Of a stretch of DNA of 64,000 nucleotides, positions 42,010 to 52,352 are shown in pieces; positions within the stretch are counted from its first letter, which is position 1, and each line of letters opens with the position of its first letter. The translations under genes were made by a program, and so were the position numbers. Origin of the DNA: Microvirga sp. VF16. GTDB lineage: Bacteria; Pseudomonadota; Alphaproteobacteria; Rhizobiales; Beijerinckiaceae. The stretch covers positions 682,001 to 746,000 of the forward strand of contig NZ_CP069354.1 in assembly GCF_016864375.1 (NCBI RefSeq). Direction: 5' to 3'. The notes under the pieces are model-generated. The model was not told the origin of the DNA, did not search any database, and saw only the letters and a list, made by a program, of their open reading frames with translations.

Positions 42010-44355
42010 TCACTTCCGGTTGCCCTTGTCCTTGCCGTTGGCCATTGCGGCCCGGCGCAGGGCATCGGCCAAAGCGCCACCGGAGGAGGACGTCTGCTGG
42101 GCCGGCTTCCTCTCATTCTGCTGACGGTGCTTCTGGAACGCCGCCCGATTGTCGTCCTGCCGCCCTGCAGGCCGCTTCTCGGCCGGGTCGCTCATGCGCA
42201 TGGTGAGCGAGATGCGCTTTCTCGGAACATCGACCTCGAGCACCTTCACCTTCACGATGTCGCCGGGCTTCACGACGGTGCGCGGATCCTTCACGAAGGT
42301 GTCGGCCAGCGCCGAGATGTGCACGAGGCCGTCCTGGTGCACGCCCACATCGACGAAGGCGCCGAAGGCCGCCACGTTGGTGACGACGCCTTCCAGCATC
42401 ATGCCAGGCTTCAGGTCGCCGATCTTCTCCACGCCTTCCATGAAGGTGGCGGTCTTGAACTCCGGGCGTGGATCGCGGCCGGGCTTCTCCAGCTCGCTCA
42501 AAATGTCCTTCACCGTCGGCACGCCGAACTTCTCGTCCGTGAAGTTTTGCGGGTTGAGCTTCTTGAGAACGGCGCCGTTGCCGATCACGACCTTGATGTC
42601 GCTCTTCGTGGCTTCGAGAATGTGGCGCACGACCGGATAGGCTTCCGGATGGACGCCGGAGGCATCGAGCGGATCGTCGCCGTTCGGGATGCGCAGGAAG
42701 CCTGCCGCCTGTTCGAAGGTCTTCGGACCGAGGCCCGAGACCTTGGTCAGGGCCTTGCGGGTCTTGAACGGACCGTTGGCATCGCGGTGCGAGACGATGT
42801 TCTGCGCCACCCAGTCGCCGAGGCCCGAGACGCGGGCGAGGAGCGGGGCCGAAGCGGTGTTGAGATCGACGCCAACCGCGTTCACGCAATCCTCCACCAC
42901 CGCGTCGAGGGAGCGGGAGAGCTTGTATTCCGCAAGATCGTGCTGGTACTGCCCGACGCCGATGGATTTCGGGTCGATCTTCACGAGTTCCGCCAGCGGA
43001 TCCTGCAGGCGGCGCGCGATGGAGACGGCGCCGCGTAAGGACACGTCGAGATCCGGCAGCTCCTGGCTCGCAAAGGCGGAAGCGGAATAAACGGAGGCGC
43101 CGGCCTCCGAGACCATGATCTTGGTGAGCTTCAAATCCGGGTGCTTCGAGACCAGCTCGGCGGCGAGCTTGTCGGTCTCGCGCGAGGCCGTGCCGTTGCC
43201 GATGGCGACGAGCTCGACCTTATGCACGCGGCAGAGACGCGCCAGCGTCGCGATGGATTCGTCCCATTGGCGCTTCGGCTCGTGCGGGTAGACGGTATCG
43301 GTTGCCACAACCTTTCCGGTTGCATCGACCACGGCCACCTTCACGCCGGTGCGGAAGCCCGGATCGAGGCCGAGGGTCGGTCGGGCACCGGCGGGAGCGG
43401 CGAGCAGCAGGTCGCGCAGGTTGCCCGCGAACACCTTCACCGCCTCGTCTTCCGCGAGCTGCCAGAGCTTCATCTTCATGTCGAGCTCGATTGAGAAGCG
43501 CAGCTTCGTGCGCCAGGCCCAACGCACCGTATCCAGAAGCCACTTGTCGCCCGGGCGGCCCTGATCGACGATGCCGAAGGCGAGCGCGGTGCGGCCTTCG
43601 TAGCGGCTGATATAGCCCGGCTCGGCGCTATCCTTGTCCTCCTCCATGCGCAGATCGAGAATCTCTTCCTTCTCGCCACGGAAGAGCGCGAGGATGCGGT
43701 GGGAGGGGAGCTTTGTCAGCGGCTCAGCAAAGTCGAAGTAATCGGCGAATTTTGCGCCGTCATTCTGCTTGCCGTCGCGCACCTTCGAGGTCAGGCTGCC
43801 GCGCTCCCAATAGGTTTCACGCAAGGCGCCTAAGAGTTCCGCATTTTCCGCGAAACGCTCGACCAGAATGGACCGTGCGCCCTCCAGTGCGGCCTCGGGC
43901 GTGGCGACCTCTTTCTCCGTGTTCACGAAGGCGGCGGCAGCCTCCTTCAGCTGGCGGGCCGGCTCGGCGAGGAGCAGGTCGGCCAGGGGCTCCAGGCCCG
44001 CTTCCTTGGCGATCTGCGCCTTGGTGCGGCGCTTGGGCTTGTAGGGCAGGTAGAGGTCTTCGAGACGCGCCTTGGTGTCGGCGGTGTTGATCTGAAGTGC
44101 CAGCTCGTCGGTGAGCTTGCCCTGCTCGCGGACGCTGTCGAGGATCGTCTTGCGGCGGTCCTCCAGCTCGCGCAGGTAGCGCAGGCGCTCCTCCAGGGTG
44201 CGCAGCTGCGCATCGTCCAGGGTGCCGGTGACTTCCTTGCGGTAGCGCGCGATGAAGGGAACGGTGGAACCGCCGTCGAGCAGATCGACGGCTGCCTTGA
44301 CCTGCCATTCCTGAACATTCAGTTCGTTCGCGATGCGCTGACCGATGGATAGCAT
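42010..44355 (-). CDS. tex: Tex-family RNA-binding transcription accessory protein
   Basis: This 781-residue protein has the Tex architecture. An N-terminal helical region contains [21 protein letters not shown] YqgF/RNase H-like domain follows at about 330-430 ([20 protein letters not shown]). A helix-hairpin-helix region lies at about 495-560 ([35 protein letters not shown]), and an S1 domain at about 650-720 ([20 protein letters not shown]). A polar, disordered tail ends in KDKGNRK. Tex/Spt6-like proteins act with RNA polymerase and structured RNA. Its stop lies shortly after the riboswitch region of the thi operon, on the same strand but upstream of it. Confidence 0.94.
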   Translation of the reverse strand: MLSIGQRIANELNVQEWQVKAAVDLLDGGSTVPFIARYRKEVTGTLDDAQLRTLEERLRYLRELEDRRKTILDSVREQGKLTDELALQINTADTKARLEDLYLPYKPKRRTKAQIAKEAGLEPLADLLLAEPARQLKEAAAAFVNTEKEVATPEAALEGARSILVERFAENAELLGALRETYWERGSLTSKVRDGKQNDGAKFADYFDFAEPLTKLPSHRILALFRGEKEEILDLRMEEDKDSAEPGYISRYEGRTALAFGIVDQGRPGDKWLLDTVRWAWRTKLRFSIELDMKMKLWQLAEDEAVKVFAGNLRDLLLAAPAGARPTLGLDPGFRTGVKVAVVDATGKVVATDTVYPHEPKRQWDESIATLARLCRVHKVELVAIGNGTASRETDKLAAELVSKHPDLKLTKIMVSEAGASVYSASAFASQELPDLDVSLRGAVSIARRLQDPLAELVKIDPKSIGVGQYQHDLAEYKLSRSLDAVVEDCVNAVGVDLNTASAPLLARVSGLGDWVAQNIVSHRDANGPFKTRKALTKVSGLGPKTFEQAAGFLRIPNGDDPLDASGVHPEAYPVVRHILEATKSDIKVVIGNGAVLKKLNPQNFTDEKFGVPTVKDILSELEKPGRDPRPEFKTATFMEGVEKIGDLKPGMMLEGVVTNVAAFGAFVDVGVHQDGLVHISALADTFVKDPRTVVKPGDIVKVKVLEVDVPRKRISLTMRMSDPAEKRPAGRQDDNRAAFQKHRQQNERKPAQQTSSSGGALADALRRAAMANGKDKGNRK

Positions 44356-44542
44356 GAAAGTCTCCGAAAAAGGCGTAAGGCGCGGCTTCTACGGTGCGGG
44401 GTGCCCCCCGGTCAACGGCTCGTCCACAGCGCCGGGGTCGCAGTGCCGATAGGGAATATCGGCCCATCCGACATTTCCGCTTGGCTTGGCAGGCCTTGGC
44501 GTATAGACCGTCCGGCCCTTCAAGCTGTGCTCCGAGGTCGCC

Positions 44543-45853
44543 ATGCCCCCGTCCCACGATCTATCCATTGGCATCGATTTCGGCACCAGTAACACGGTCG
44601 TGGCCATCGCAGGCCCTGACGGGCATGTGGAGGCGCTGACCTTCGAGCACGGGAGCGAGCGGCTCAAGGTCTATGTCACCGCGCTCTGCTTCTGGGACGA
44701 GCGGCACGGCAATGGCCTGAGGACACAGGTCGAGGGTGGACCCTGGGCCATCGACCAGTTCCTGGAGGGGCTTCACGCCCACCGCTTCATCCAGTCCTTC
44801 AAGACCTTCGCGGCGAGTGCGACCTTCAAGGAAACCCGGATTTTCCGCGAGCGCTACGCCTTCGAGGATCTCCTGAGCGCTTTCCTGCGCACGCTCATGC
44901 GCCATGGCGGCTCGCACCTCGATTGGGGCGCCCGCAACGTCGTCGTCGGACGGCCGGTCCAGTTCGCCGGCTACAATCCGGACGACGATCTCGCCATGCA
45001 GCGCTACCGGACTGCCTTCGGCCGTCTTGGAGCGGAGCAGGCCCGCTATGTCTATGAGCCGGTGGGGGCCGCTTTCTTCTATGCGCGGCAGCTCGACCAC
45101 GATTCCACGGTGCTCGTGGCGGATTTCGGCGGCGGCACCAGCGACTTTTCGGTGATGCGATTTTCGAAGGCCGGCGGCGTGCTGCGGGCCGAGCCACTGG
45201 GCCATTCGGGTATCGGCCTTGCCGGCGACGCTTTCGATTACCGCATCGTCGACAAGGTCGTCTCGCCCCGCCTCGGCAAGGGCGGGCAATACCGCTCGAT
45301 GGGCAAGATCCTGTCGATCCCCAACCACTACTACGCGAATTTCGCGCGCTGGAACCAGCTCGCGATGATGAAGGGCAGCGGAGATCTGAAGGAGCTGCGC
45401 GAGCTCGCCCGCACAGCGCTCGAGCCTGAGCCGCTCGAAAAGTTCATCGACATCATCGAGTACGATCTCGGCTTTGCCCTCTACCGCGCCGTGTCCTCGG
45501 CGAAGGTAGCGCTTTCCAGCACTGAGGAGACGGATTTCCGCTTCCAGGGTGAGGGCGTCGATATTCAGGCCAAGATCACACGTGCCGATTTCGAAGGATG
45601 GATTGCTGAGGATGTTGATCGGATCGCAGGAACGGTCGACGAGGCGCTGTCCAGGGCCGGAGTGAAGCCGGGCGAGATCGAGCGAGTCTTCCTCACGGGC
45701 GGCACGTCCTTCGTCCCCGCCATCCGGCGCCTGTTCGTGGATCGCTTCGGTGAAACGCGCCTGACCTCCGCCGACCAGTTCGAATCGATTGCCTATGGAC
45801 TGGCATTGATCGGCCAGACGGAAGCGCCGGAGCGCTGGGCGGTCACGAATTAG
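44543..45853 (+). CDS. Hsp70-family protein (YegD-like)
   Basis: This 436-residue actin-fold ATPase has phosphate-1 LSIGIDFGTSNTVVAIAG near the N-terminus, VADFGGGTSDFSVMRF (phosphate-2, about 191-206) and VFLTGGTSFVPAIRRLF (adenosine). It lacks the substrate-binding domain of DnaK, as in E. coli YegD (450 residues). A chaperone-like or regulatory function is assumed for the family, but the client is unknown. ATG 44543 is 187 bases from the divergent tex start. Confidence 0.9.
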   Translation: MPPSHDLSIGIDFGTSNTVVAIAGPDGHVEALTFEHGSERLKVYVTALCFWDERHGNGLRTQVEGGPWAIDQFLEGLHAHRFIQSFKTFAASATFKETRIFRERYAFEDLLSAFLRTLMRHGGSHLDWGARNVVVGRPVQFAGYNPDDDLAMQRYRTAFGRLGAEQARYVYEPVGAAFFYARQLDHDSTVLVADFGGGTSDFSVMRFSKAGGVLRAEPLGHSGIGLAGDAFDYRIVDKVVSPRLGKGGQYRSMGKILSIPNHYYANFARWNQLAMMKGSGDLKELRELARTALEPEPLEKFIDIIEYDLGFALYRAVSSAKVALSSTEETDFRFQGEGVDIQAKITRADFEGWIAEDVDRIAGTVDEALSRAGVKPGEIERVFLTGGTSFVPAIRRLFVDRFGETRLTSADQFESIAYGLALIGQTEAPERWAVTN

Positions 45854-45943
45854 GCTGAATTTAAAATAAAATTACGCTTGCCGCGTGGTGGCAAAGGGTT
45901 TTATTTCGCAGTGCAGCAAAATGCGGCTGAAGCGAGCGCGCCC

Positions 45944-48730
45944 ATGTCCCTGATCAATCCCGACGTTACGGCCGAGAAGGATTTCCCCCTTCGTGACGAC
46001 ATCCGGCTTCTGGGACGTATCCTCGGCGACACGATTCGCGAGCAGGAGGGCGAGGCAACCTTCGAGATCGTCGAGCGCATCCGCCAGACCTCGATCCGCT
46101 TCCACCGCGATGAGGATGAGATTGCCCGCCGCGAGCTCGAGACGATCCTGAACAGCCTGTCGCGCGGACGCACCAACCAGATCATCCGCGCCTACAGTTA
46201 TTTCTCGCATCTGGCGAATCTCGCCGAGGACCAGCACCATGTCCGCCGCTCCCGGGCTCATGCGATGGCGGGCGCTCATGCTATGGAGGCTGCGGCGCCG
46301 CGCGAGGGAACCTTGGGGCGGGCTCTCAAGCTGATCCAGGAGGCGGGCATCAGCCACACGGCGCTGCAGGCGTTCTTTGCCTCAGCCCTCGTCTGTCCGG
46401 TCCTGACCGCGCATCCGACCGAAGTGCGCCGCAAGAGCACCATCGACCGGGAGATGGAGATCTCGCAGGTTCTGGCACGGCGTGACCGTCAGCGCCTGAC
46501 TCCGGAGGAGGAGGCGGCGTGCCAGGAATCCCTGCGGCGTGCCATCCTCACCCTCTGGCAGACGAGTATTCTCCGCCGTAACAGGCTGAAGGTGATCGAC
46601 GAGGTCACGAACGGCCTGTCCTATTACGACAATACCTTCTTCAAGGAGCTACCGCAGGTTTATGCCTCCCTGGAGGATCAGCTCGCGGCTATGGTTCCCG
46701 CCTGGGGCACGGTGGAAGTTCCGTCCTTCCTGCGCATGGGGAGCTGGATCGGCGGCGACCGCGACGGCAATCCCTTCGTGACGGCGGATGCATTGCGTCA
46801 GGCCCTGTTGCTGCAGAGCAAGCATGCGCTCGGCTTCTATCTGGAAGAATTGCATTGCCTGGGCGCCGAGTTGTCCCTCGACGGGCGTTATGTGAACGTT
46901 TCCGACGAGGTCCAGGAACTCGCCAAGGCCTCTCCCGATCTCTCGCCCCATCGCCAGGACGAGCCCTACCGCCGGGCGATCACGGGCATCTATGCGCGCC
47001 TTGCGGCAACCGCGGCGCGATTGGGGCACGGCGATGTTGCCCGCCACGCGGTGGGCGAGGCGCCGGCCTATGACAGCGTCGAGGAGTTCGAAGGCGACCT
47101 CTCGATCCTGCATCGCTCCCTGCGCTCGAACGGATCAGGGTCCCTCACGCGCGGCCGGTTGCGCAAATTGCGCCGCGCCGTCGATGTCTTCGGCTACCAT
47201 CTGGCGAGCCTCGACATGCGCCAGAACTCCGATGTTCATCAGCGTGTTGTCGCCGAGCTCTTCGAGAAGGCAAATCCCGGCACCGATTATGAAGGGTTGC
47301 CGGAGGACAAGCGTGTCGCTCTGCTCCTGGAAGAGCTCCGGACGCCCCGTCTTCTGACATCGCCCTATCTCGAATATTCGCCGGAAACCTCATCGGAGCT
47401 TGCCATCGTGCATGAGGCGGCGGAGGCCCATCGCCGCTACGGCCGCGCGGCCGTGCCGAACTACGTCATCTCCAAGGCGAGCGATCCGTCCGATATTCTG
47501 GAAGTGGCTCTGCTCCTGAAGGAAGCGGGTCTGTTGCGTCCACGCGATGGCGAGATGGATGTGAACATCATCCCGCTCTTCGAGACCATCGCGGATCTTC
47601 GCCATTGCAGCGGCGTGATGGATGCGCTCTTCGCGCTGCCCGATTACATGCGCCTGTTGCGCAGCCGCGGTCAGGCGCAGGAGGTGATGCTCGGCTATTC
47701 CGACAGCAACAAGGATGGCGGCTTCCTCACCTCCGGCTGGGAACTCTACAAGGCGGAGATCGAGCTGGTCGAGGTGTTCAAGCGCCATCAGGTGGCGCTT
47801 CGCCTCTTCCACGGCCGGGGCGGTTCCGTGGGCCGTGGCGGCGGGCCGAGCTATCAGGCAATTCTGGCGCAGCCGGGCGGGGCCGTGCAGGGCGCCATCC
47901 GCATCACCGAGCAGGGCGAGGTGATCGCGGGCAAATACTCCAATCCGGACCTCGGACGGCGCAATCTCGAAATCCTCGCCTCCGCGACCCTTGAAGCCTC
48001 GCTGCTGCATTCCGGGCAATCCGCGCCGCGCGAGGAATATCTGAACGCCATGGAAGAGCTCTCGAACAGCGCCTTCAAGGCCTATCGGGCGCTCGTCTAC
48101 GAGACCGAAGGGTTCGAGCGCTATTTCTGGGAATCGACGGTGATCGGCGAGATCGCCAACCTGAATATCGGCAGCCGGCCGGCTTCGCGCACCAATTCGC
48201 GGCGCATCGAAGACTTACGCGCCATTCCTTGGGTGTTCGGCTGGGCGCAGTGCCGCCTCATGCTGCCGGGCTGGTACGGCTTCGGCTCGGCCGTCAACGA
48301 ATGGCTCGAAAAGCGGCCCGATACCGGCTTGGCGTTGCTGCAGGAGATGTATCGCGAGTGGCCGTTCTTCCAGGCGCTGCTCTCGAACATGGACATGGTG
48401 CTGGCGAAGAGCAACATCGCCATCGCCTCGCGCTATGCAAACCTCGTCGCAGACGAGAGCTTGCGCGATGGGATCTTCCCGCGCCTGCGCCATGAATGGG
48501 AGGATTCGATCAAGCAACTGCTTTCCATCATGCAGCAGGAATCCCTGCTCGACAGCAACCCGCTCCTCGCCCGTTCGATCCGTAACCGCTTTCCCTATCT
48601 CGATCCGCTGAATCACCTGCAGATCGAATTGTTGAAGCGTCACCGATCTGGCGATGCGGACGAACAGGTCGTCCAGGGCATCCACCTCTCCATCAACGGC
48701 ATCGCTGCGGGGCTGCGCAACAGCGGCTAG
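45944..48730 (+). CDS. ppc: Phosphoenolpyruvate carboxylase
   Basis: This 928-residue enzyme carboxylates phosphoenolpyruvate to oxaloacetate to refill the TCA cycle. Signatures are [18 protein letters not shown] with catalytic His157, [53 protein letters not shown], and the C-terminus [13 protein letters not shown], a variant of the usual QNTG end. ATG 45944 matches the usual N-terminus ([20 protein letters not shown]), but no strong Shine-Dalgarno is seen. The frame is open from a TTG at 45878, so the start could be slightly earlier. A repeat follows the stop. Confidence 0.95.
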   Translation: MSLINPDVTAEKDFPLRDDIRLLGRILGDTIREQEGEATFEIVERIRQTSIRFHRDEDEIARRELETILNSLSRGRTNQIIRAYSYFSHLANLAEDQHHVRRSRAHAMAGAHAMEAAAPREGTLGRALKLIQEAGISHTALQAFFASALVCPVLTAHPTEVRRKSTIDREMEISQVLARRDRQRLTPEEEAACQESLRRAILTLWQTSILRRNRLKVIDEVTNGLSYYDNTFFKELPQVYASLEDQLAAMVPAWGTVEVPSFLRMGSWIGGDRDGNPFVTADALRQALLLQSKHALGFYLEELHCLGAELSLDGRYVNVSDEVQELAKASPDLSPHRQDEPYRRAITGIYARLAATAARLGHGDVARHAVGEAPAYDSVEEFEGDLSILHRSLRSNGSGSLTRGRLRKLRRAVDVFGYHLASLDMRQNSDVHQRVVAELFEKANPGTDYEGLPEDKRVALLLEELRTPRLLTSPYLEYSPETSSELAIVHEAAEAHRRYGRAAVPNYVISKASDPSDILEVALLLKEAGLLRPRDGEMDVNIIPLFETIADLRHCSGVMDALFALPDYMRLLRSRGQAQEVMLGYSDSNKDGGFLTSGWELYKAEIELVEVFKRHQVALRLFHGRGGSVGRGGGPSYQAILAQPGGAVQGAIRITEQGEVIAGKYSNPDLGRRNLEILASATLEASLLHSGQSAPREEYLNAMEELSNSAFKAYRALVYETEGFERYFWESTVIGEIANLNIGSRPASRTNSRRIEDLRAIPWVFGWAQCRLMLPGWYGFGSAVNEWLEKRPDTGLALLQEMYREWPFFQALLSNMDMVLAKSNIAIASRYANLVADESLRDGIFPRLRHEWEDSIKQLLSIMQQESLLDSNPLLARSIRNRFPYLDPLNHLQIELLKRHRSGDADEQVVQGIHLSINGIAAGLRNSG

Positions 48731-48822
48731 AGCATCGGACCCAAAAGTGGACACCGCTTTTGGGATCCATCCGATGCTTCTTCATTATGTTGGCGCGTCG
48801 TTCGGCGCGCACGATGCGCCAA
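48729..48822. repeat. Palindromic intergenic repeat (family C), copy 2
   Basis: TAGAGCATCGGACCCAAAAG at 48729 is identical to copy 1 at 20373-20392. The right arm (CTTTTGGGATCCATCCGATGC) is diverged by an insertion. A second part has GCGCGTCGTTCGGCGCGC. It lies between ppc and a small gene. Confidence 0.8.
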
Positions 48823-48928
48823 TTCCCCGCAACAGGATTGCGGAACCAGGCCTCTCCGGTTCGGTTGACGCCGGGAGAGCAAGCGCCTCCTGGCGCCTCT
48901 CTGCGACATCGATTGAAAGGAGAGCACC

Positions 48929-49090
48929 ATGCCTCGCGGTGACAAGTCTGCCTATACCGACAAGCAGAAGCGCAAGGCCGAGCATATCGAGGAATCCTAC
49001 GAGAGCCGTGGCGTCTCCGAGAAGGAAGCCGAACGGCGCGCCTGGGCCACCGTCAACAAGCAGGAAGGCGGCGGCAAGAAGGGTAGCTAA
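48929..49090 (+). CDS. Small hydrophilic protein (53 residues)
   Basis: ATG 48929 with a good Shine-Dalgarno (AAAGGAGAG) opens 53 codons: a strongly charged sequence beginning MPRGDKSAYTDKQKRKAEHI, with SYESRGVSEKEAERRAWATV and a Gly/Lys tail (GGGKKGS). Very similar small proteins in Hyphomicrobiales are often labelled plasmid stabilisation protein, but nothing here supports a toxin-antitoxin role. Composition suggests a soluble, helical, perhaps nucleic-acid binding or stress-related protein. It is a single gene flanked by a repeat and a DapA-family gene. Confidence 0.8.
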   Translation: MPRGDKSAYTDKQKRKAEHIEESYESRGVSEKEAERRAWATVNKQEGGGKKGS

Positions 49091-49188
49091 AGATGGATCG
49101 CCGGCCGCAGCTAAGGTAGTGCGCCGGGCGGAAAGCGGGTGTATGAGGGACGCGATCTCTCTTACCCCGCTTCGTCCAGGAGGAAGCC

Positions 49189-50100
49189 TTGCTCACGAGT
49201 TCTGCCGCCGGCGTCTATGTCATCTGCCCCACGCCCTTCGAGAGCGATGGGCGGGTGGACGTTGCCTCGACCGACCGTATGGTCGAGGCCTATCTGAAAG
49301 CCGGTGCCACTGGCTTGACGATTCTCGGCATCATGGGCGAGGCGCCCAAGCTGGCGGCGGATGAGGCGCTGGTTTTCGCCCGTCAGGTCATTGCCACGGT
49401 GGCGGGCCGCATCCCCGTCATCGTCGGTGTGTCGGCCGCGGGCTTCGCCGCCATGTCGGGCCTGTCGTCCAAGGTGATGGATGCGGGCGCCGCCGGCGTC
49501 ATGATCGCGCCGCCCTCGACCCTGAAGACCGACGACCAGATCGTGTCCTATTACGCCGATGCGGTCGAAGCCATCGGCTCGAATGTGCCGTGGGTGATCC
49601 AGGATTACCCGCTGACCACCAATGTGATCATGACGCCCAAGGTGATCATGCGGATCATCGAGCAGAGCCCCTCCTGCGTCATGCTCAAGCATGAAGACTG
49701 GCCGGGTCTCGACAAGATCACGACTCTGCGCCGCGCCAGCGATGCCGGTCAGGTGCGTCGCGTGTCCATTCTCTGCGGCAATGGCGGCATGTTCCTGCCC
49801 TTCGAGATGGAGCGCGGGGCCGATGGCGCCATGACCGGCTACGCCTATCCCGAAATGCTGGTCGGCGTGGTTAATCTCATCAACCAGGGCAAGCGGAAGG
49901 AAGCGCACGATCTCTTCGACCGTCACCTGCCGCTGGTGCGCTACGAGACGCAGCCCGGTGTCGGCCTCGCCGTGCGCAAATACGTGCTGAAGCGGCGCGG
50001 CATCATCGCATCCGATACGCTGCGCAAGCCGGGGCCGAAGCTGAGCCCGGAGACCATTGCCGAGATCGAATGGCTGATGGAGCGCATCGAGCGCTCGTAA
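49189..50100 (+). CDS. Dihydrodipicolinate synthase (DapA/NAL)-family aldolase
   Basis: This 303-residue TIM-barrel protein has the predicted Schiff-base lysine K167 in SCVMLKHEDWPGL and the conserved Tyr140 in VIQDYPL. The N-terminal substrate motif is GLTILGIMGEAPKL. The motifs deviate from true DapA (GTTGE and GIKE), so this is more likely a catabolic aldolase or dehydratase for a 2-keto acid. The start is TTG 49189, supported by CAGGAGG seven bases upstream. An SDR gene follows 23 bases later, probably in the same operon, so the two may share a pathway. Confidence 0.88.
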   Translation: MLTSSAAGVYVICPTPFESDGRVDVASTDRMVEAYLKAGATGLTILGIMGEAPKLAADEALVFARQVIATVAGRIPVIVGVSAAGFAAMSGLSSKVMDAGAAGVMIAPPSTLKTDDQIVSYYADAVEAIGSNVPWVIQDYPLTTNVIMTPKVIMRIIEQSPSCVMLKHEDWPGLDKITTLRRASDAGQVRRVSILCGNGGMFLPFEMERGADGAMTGYAYPEMLVGVVNLINQGKRKEAHDLFDRHLPLVRYETQPGVGLAVRKYVLKRRGIIASDTLRKPGPKLSPETIAEIEWLMERIERS

Positions 50101-50123
50101 TATAGCAAGGGGAGTTTTCACGA

Positions 50124-50903
50124 ATGGAAACAGGATTGAAGGGAAAGCGCGCGCTCGTTCTCGGCGCGAGCAAGGGCTTAGGGTTCGGCATCGCGCAAGG
50201 CTTGGCGGAAGAGGGCGCCCGTGTCGCCATTGCCAGCCGCACGATGGAAGGCTCGAATGCCGCCGCCGGCAGGATCGGCAAGGACGTCCTGCCGTTCATC
50301 TGCGATACCGGCAAGGTCGATCAGGTCGATGCTCTGGTGAAGGATGTGACGGCAGCGCTCGGTGGCGTCGACATTCTCGTGCTCAACAGCGGCGGTCCGC
50401 CGCCCGGCAAGGCGCAGGGCGTGTCGTCCGACCAGTGGCGCCAGTCGTTCGACGCCATGTTCGTCAATCTCGTGCGGATTGCCGATCAGCTTCTCCCCGG
50501 CATGATCGAGCGCAAGTTCGGTCGCATCATTTCCGTGATCTCGTCCGGCGTGATCCAGCCGATTCCCAACCTCGCGATTTCCAACGCCATTCGGCCCGCG
50601 CTCGTAGGCTGGGGCAAGACGCTGGCAAGTGAAGTGGCGTCCTCCGGTGTGACCGTGAACGCCATCGCGCCGGGCCGCATCGCCACCGATCGCCTGAAGC
50701 AGCTCGACACCGCCAATGCGGAGCGCACCGGTCGTTCCGTGGAAGATGTGGCAACGGCTGCCCGCGCCGGCATTCCGGCAGGCCGTTACGGCGAGATCGA
50801 AGAGTTTGCGGCGGCGGCCGTCTTCCTCGCCAGCGAGAAGGCCTCCTTCATGACAGGCGGGATCCTGCGCGTCGATGGCGGGCAGATCTCGTCCTCGACC
50901 TGA
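50124..50903 (+). CDS. Short-chain dehydrogenase/reductase with altered catalytic motif
   Basis: This 259-residue Rossmann enzyme has the cofactor loop LVLGASKGLGFGIAQGLAEE, the NSGG segment VLNSGGPPPGK (in place of NNAG), and a C-terminus ASFMTGGILRVDGGQ typical of FabG-like SDRs. The active-site stretch reads ISSGVIQPIPNLAISNAIRP. Ser is kept, but the Tyr-x-x-x-Lys pair is replaced by Ile and Arg-containing sequence. This variant group is known among SDRs of uncertain activity. It lies 23 bases after the DapA-family gene, in likely co-transcription. Confidence 0.88.
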   Translation: METGLKGKRALVLGASKGLGFGIAQGLAEEGARVAIASRTMEGSNAAAGRIGKDVLPFICDTGKVDQVDALVKDVTAALGGVDILVLNSGGPPPGKAQGVSSDQWRQSFDAMFVNLVRIADQLLPGMIERKFGRIISVISSGVIQPIPNLAISNAIRPALVGWGKTLASEVASSGVTVNAIAPGRIATDRLKQLDTANAERTGRSVEDVATAARAGIPAGRYGEIEEFAAAAVFLASEKASFMTGGILRVDGGQISSST

Positions 50904-50919
50904 AGCAAGACAAAAAGGA

Positions 50920-50947
50920 GAGGTGAGACGCGATGTTGTCTCACCTC
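50920..50947. terminator. Bidirectional terminator between SDR and chrA
   Basis: GAGGTGAGAC (50920-50929) and GTCTCACCTC (50938-50947) form a perfect 10-bp stem with an 8-base loop. On the minus strand it is followed by TCCTTTTTG, so it best ends the chrBA transcript; it may also stop read-through from the SDR gene. Confidence 0.8.
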
Positions 50948-50953
50948 ATCCGT

Positions 50954-52351
50954 TCAAGCGATTATCCCCGCCCAATGAAGAACGATTCCCGCCGCGGATG
51001 TTGCGGCAAGCGTCGGCAGCATCCCGACATGCAAGCGGAACATGGCGACGATGGCCGCGCCCGAGAGCAGGAGCGCCCATAGATTGACGCTATCCCATAC
51101 CGGTGCATCGAAACTGAACGGGCCCCATTCGACCGTCTGAACGTTGCCGAAGATCGTGTGGATGCCGAACCAGATCGCAAGGTTCAGGATCACGCCGACG
51201 ACAGCTGCGGTGATGGCGGTGAGGGCTCCGCTCAAGGCCCGGTTGCCGCGTAAGGTCTCGATGTAGGGTGCGCCGAGAAAAATCCAGAGAAAACAGGGCG
51301 CAAAGGTCACCCATGTGGCGAGAAGGCCGCCGAGCGTTCCGGCCAGCAGCGGATTGAGCGCGCCGGCTTCCCGGAAGGCTGCCATGAAGCCCACGAATTG
51401 CAGCACCATGATCAGCGGGCCCGGCGTCGTCTCGGCCATGCCGAGGCCATCGAGCATCTCGCCGGGCTGCAGCCAGCCATAGGTCTCCACCGCCTGCTGC
51501 GCCACATAGGCCAGGACGGCATAGGCTCCGCCGAAGGTCACCATTGCCATCTTGGAGAAGAAGATCGCGATCTGGCTGAAGACGTCGTCTCGACCGAGGA
51601 TCATCAGGAGAGCCAGAACCGGCACGAGCCAGAGCGCGAGCCAGATTGCGGCGACTCGCATGCTGCGGCCCATGTTTGGAGAAGCATGGGCAGGAAGATG
51701 CTCACCCAGAAGGTTGTCATTGTCCTGCGCATCGCCGCCATGTCCGCCCGTCTGGAATTGCGGCAGGTCCGCGCGCCCGCCGACAAAGCCGATCAGTCCG
51801 GCTGCGAGAACGATCAACGGAAACGGTGCATCGAAAAAGAAGATCGCCACGAAGGCTGTCGCGGCGATCCCGACGAGGATGCGATTCTTCAGCGCTCGCC
51901 TGCCGATCCGCACCACCGCTTCGAGCACGATGGCGAGCACGGCGGCCTTCAGGCCGAAGAAGAGCGCTGCAACGAAGCCGACCTTGCCATAGAGGGCATA
52001 GATCCAGCTCAACCCCATGATGGCGACGATGCCGGGCAGGATGAACAGCCCGCCCGCCATGATGCCACCGAGGGTGCGGTGCATCAGCCAGCCCACATAG
52101 GTGGCGAGCTGCTGGGCCTCCGGGCCCGGCAGCAGCATGCAGTAGTTGAGCGCGTGGAGAAACCGGCTCTCGGAAATCCAGCGCTTCTCCTCGACCAGGA
52201 TGCGATGCATCACGGCGATCTGCCCCGCAGGCCCACCGAAGCTGAGCGCTGCAATGCGCAGCCAGACACGAAAGGCCTCACCCAACGAGACACCATGGTC
52301 GGGCGTGTCCTGAGCACCGCGCAGGTCCGAGTTCTGCAAGGTGTCGTTCAC
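50954..52351 (-). CDS. chrA: Chromate efflux transporter
   Basis: This 465-residue long-chain ChrA has two homologous CHR domains. The first has LRIAALSFGGPAGQIAVMHR and LLPGPEAQQLATYVGWLMH. The second has FFSKMAMVTFGGAYAVLAYV and GMAETTPGPLIMVLQFVGFM. It exports chromate using the proton gradient. GTG 52351 is the preferred start: it overlaps no more than the junction with chrB (stop at 52353) and has AGGAACC upstream. An ATG at 52402 would overlap chrB by 50 bases. About 12 helices are visible, with a polar linker between halves (GGHGGDAQDNDN). Confidence 0.93.
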   Translation of the reverse strand: MNDTLQNSDLRGAQDTPDHGVSLGEAFRVWLRIAALSFGGPAGQIAVMHRILVEEKRWISESRFLHALNYCMLLPGPEAQQLATYVGWLMHRTLGGIMAGGLFILPGIVAIMGLSWIYALYGKVGFVAALFFGLKAAVLAIVLEAVVRIGRRALKNRILVGIAATAFVAIFFFDAPFPLIVLAAGLIGFVGGRADLPQFQTGGHGGDAQDNDNLLGEHLPAHASPNMGRSMRVAAIWLALWLVPVLALLMILGRDDVFSQIAIFFSKMAMVTFGGAYAVLAYVAQQAVETYGWLQPGEMLDGLGMAETTPGPLIMVLQFVGFMAAFREAGALNPLLAGTLGGLLATWVTFAPCFLWIFLGAPYIETLRGNRALSGALTAITAAVVGVILNLAIWFGIHTIFGNVQTVEWGPFSFDAPVWDSVNLWALLLSGAAIVAMFRLHVGMLPTLAATSAAGIVLHWAGIIA

Positions 52352-52352
52352 G

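Noticed and set aside
48929..49090. Plasmid stabilisation or toxin-antitoxin module
   Set aside because: There is a single hydrophilic gene, with no partner and no toxin fold; the label is only inherited from similar database entries.
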